DNA of 6,401 nt from an uncultured Anaerolineae bacterium. GTDB taxonomy: Bacteria > Chloroflexota > Anaerolineae > Anaerolineales > Villigracilaceae. The position numbers and the translations under genes were made by a program. The first letter of the stretch is position 1; every line of letters starts with the position of its first letter. Below the pieces are notes generated by a model. That model saw nothing but the letters and a program-made list of their open reading frames with translations. It made no database searches and was not told the origin of the DNA. The stretch is from positions 1 to 6,401 of the forward strand of contig CAINXK010000261.1 of assembly GCA_903854805.1 (NCBI GenBank), in the 5' to 3' direction. Below, piece after piece: positions 5,015-6,401 of the stretch.

Positions 5015-6401
5015 ATGAAACGAATACTGTATTCAATACTGGCGGCAGCTGTGGTTCTTTTGGGGAATTATTTCTTTTCCAATGGCACCCTTTATATAGG
5101 CGTGGAAACGCCCACTCCAATTGCGACTCCAATCGCAGTTATTCCCACACAGGTTGCGTCCTTGGAAAACACATGCCCAATTCCAACGGCAGATACAAAA
5201 CTCCAGAGAAATGATAATGATGGCTATTGCCTCCTCTATCCTTCATACTCCACAAGTCTGACGGGACTCATTGTTATCAACCCGAGCACAAACTCTGGCG
5301 GTGATATGCCGGGAGATGCCTGGTTAAGCATTCAAACGGAAACTGCCGGGAACCGTACAGCTGCCCAGGTTGCCGATGAGCGGATCGCTTCAGCTGGCGC
5401 AGGCTTCACCATTACCCGCAAGGATGTAACGGTGGATGGCGAACAGGCGGTTGTAGTTGATGGACTCCCCGGTCAGGATTCCACGCGCTATGTTTTCATT
5501 GTCCATGGCAATCGTTTATACACGTTTGAATTCGCACCCTGGTATCCGAATGTGACCGCCCCCACGCCATTGGAGAATTTATACGCGACGGTGATAACGT
5601 CTCTCCATTTTCTGCCTTCAAATACACCGCCAGCAATTGCCGGCGTAGATATCTCTGATATGGGAACTTCCTTTATCTACCCGTTTGGTTTGGCAAATGG
5701 AACGCAAAATGAATTCGTACCGCAGTCTTCTTCAGACATGATATGGAAGTCTCCTGCTCACGCGCAATTTACTTTGCAAGGATATCCTTTGCAGAACACC
5801 ACCTATCAGCCGCAGCTAAAGATCTATTCAGCAGATCAATACGCACAAATGAGCGACCAGTCGAAACTGATCATCGAGCGTCTTCAAAATATTTTGCAGA
5901 CGCAGACCTTCTCCCCGCAACCTGTTCCTGATATGTTCGTGACAAACAGACCGCAGGAGGAATTGCCTTTCCTTCCAATTCAGGGTGCTGGACAAGTTTT
6001 ACATGTGCAGGAAAAATTTCTATCCTTCCAGAACGGGAGCGGCATTCGCTATATTACACAACTTAGTCAGGCAGCATTCCCGCTTATCAATAAGCAAGAT
6101 TTATTCTATACTTTCCAGGGTCTGACCAGTGACGGTCAATATTATGTCTCTGTGATTATGCCGGTCAACCTGCCCTACTTGGCTGCCGACTACGGTCCCG
6201 ATGCATATCTCCACCCAACTGACGTGCAAAGCCCGGGAAAATATCCCGAGTACTTGCAGATCATGGTTGAGAAACTCAATCAGCCGGAAGGCGAAGGAAC
6301 AAACCCATACGCGCCATCACTCGCATCTCTGGATACATTGGTTCAATCCTTGCTGGTGGGACAGTCCGCAACGTCTACACTGGTGCCGCCAACGACTGAG
6401 C
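5015..6401 (+). CDS. Secreted or membrane-anchored protein of unknown function (3' end outside window)
   Basis: The frame starting at ATG 5015 stays open to the last base (462 codons, no stop). The N-terminus 'MKR' plus a hydrophobic stretch ~4-21 forms a signal peptide or anchor. There is no lipobox Cys nearby, so it is not an obvious lipoprotein. Next comes a Thr/Pro-rich linker (31-46, 'ETPTPIATPI'). A first globular part (~55-200) contains 'DGYCLLYP' and a beta-rich segment with 'VTVDGEQAVVVDGLPG', 'RYVFIVHGNRLYTFEFAPW' and a helix ending 'VITSLHFLP', a pattern seen in extracytoplasmic proteins. A second part (~213-395) carries 'GTSFIYPFGLA', 'FQNGSGIRYITQLSQ' and 'LFYTFQGLTSDGQYYVSVIMPV'. 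Cys54 and Cys72 might form a disulfide. No catalytic motif was recognised. It lies 74 bp after the kinase gene, so it may be co-expressed with, regulated by, or a sensing partner of the kinase; this is inference from position. Confidence 0.85.
   Translation, partial: MKRILYSILAAAVVLLGNYFFSNGTLYIGVETPTPIATPIAVIPTQVASLENTCPIPTADTKLQRNDNDGYCLLYPSYSTSLTGLIVINPSTNSGGDMPGDAWLSIQTETAGNRTAAQVADERIASAGAGFTITRKDVTVDGEQAVVVDGLPGQDSTRYVFIVHGNRLYTFEFAPWYPNVTAPTPLENLYATVITSLHFLPSNTPPAIAGVDISDMGTSFIYPFGLANGTQNEFVPQSSSDMIWKSPAHAQFTLQGYPLQNTTYQPQLKIYSADQYAQMSDQSKLIIERLQNILQTQTFSPQPVPDMFVTNRPQEELPFLPIQGAGQVLHVQEKFLSFQNGSGIRYITQLSQAAFPLINKQDLFYTFQGLTSDGQYYVSVIMPVNLPYLAADYGPDAYLHPTDVQSPGKYPEYLQIMVEKLNQPEGEGTNPYAPSLASLDTLVQSLLVGQSATSTLVPPTTE

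Noticed and set aside
4416..5132. 238-codon reverse-strand ORF
   Set aside because: It is antisense to the kinase ATPase domain and crosses the gap and start of the next gene. Its translation is low in recognisable features, while the forward frame has all kinase motifs.
5743..5931. 62-codon forward ORF
   Set aside because: It lies wholly within the exported-protein gene in another frame and has no ribosome-binding site.
1..6401. CRISPR array, tRNA, rRNA or insertion sequence
   Set aside because: No regularly spaced direct repeats, tRNA-like cloverleaf, rRNA motif or transposase-like reading frame was seen.

Overview
The window holds five protein-coding genes, all on the + strand. The first is cut by the left edge and the last by the right edge. 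Moderate GC, a Thr/Pro-rich linker in the exported protein, a SWIM/helical-repeat protein and an OmpR-type two-component pair would fit an environmental bacterium such as an Anaerolineae-like Chloroflexota. That placement is a guess from protein style; the window contains no phylogenetic marker.

Region 1 (1-3061) is a two-gene unit. It starts inside a JetD-like DUF2220/TOPRIM gene, which is open from base 1. After 33 bp comes a 592-residue protein with an N-terminal SWIM zinc-binding motif and a long helical, TPR-like body. A strong intrinsic terminator closes the unit. JetD is the DNA-cleaving TOPRIM subunit of the Wadjet (JetABCD) anti-plasmid system, so the region may be the tail of a defence locus. 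It may equally be a stand-alone DUF2220 gene paired with a SWIM gene. The deciding sequence lies upstream of base 1.

Region 2 (3062-3300) has no credible gene. It holds a long imperfect inverted repeat (3161-3237) and a promoter with perfect consensus -35 and -10 hexamers (TTGACA, TATAAT). The promoter sits so close to the next ATG that the transcript should be almost leaderless.

Region 3 (3301-4940) is a two-component operon: an OmpR/PhoB-type response regulator, then a compact two-TM histidine kinase, joined by a 4-bp ATGA overlap. The kinase has almost no extracellular sensor region, so the stimulus is probably sensed within the membrane or supplied by a partner protein.

Region 4 (5015-6401) starts 74 bp downstream with a good Shine-Dalgarno. 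It encodes an N-terminally anchored or secreted protein of at least 462 residues that runs off the right edge. It could be an accessory sensor or a target of the two-component system, but only proximity suggests this.
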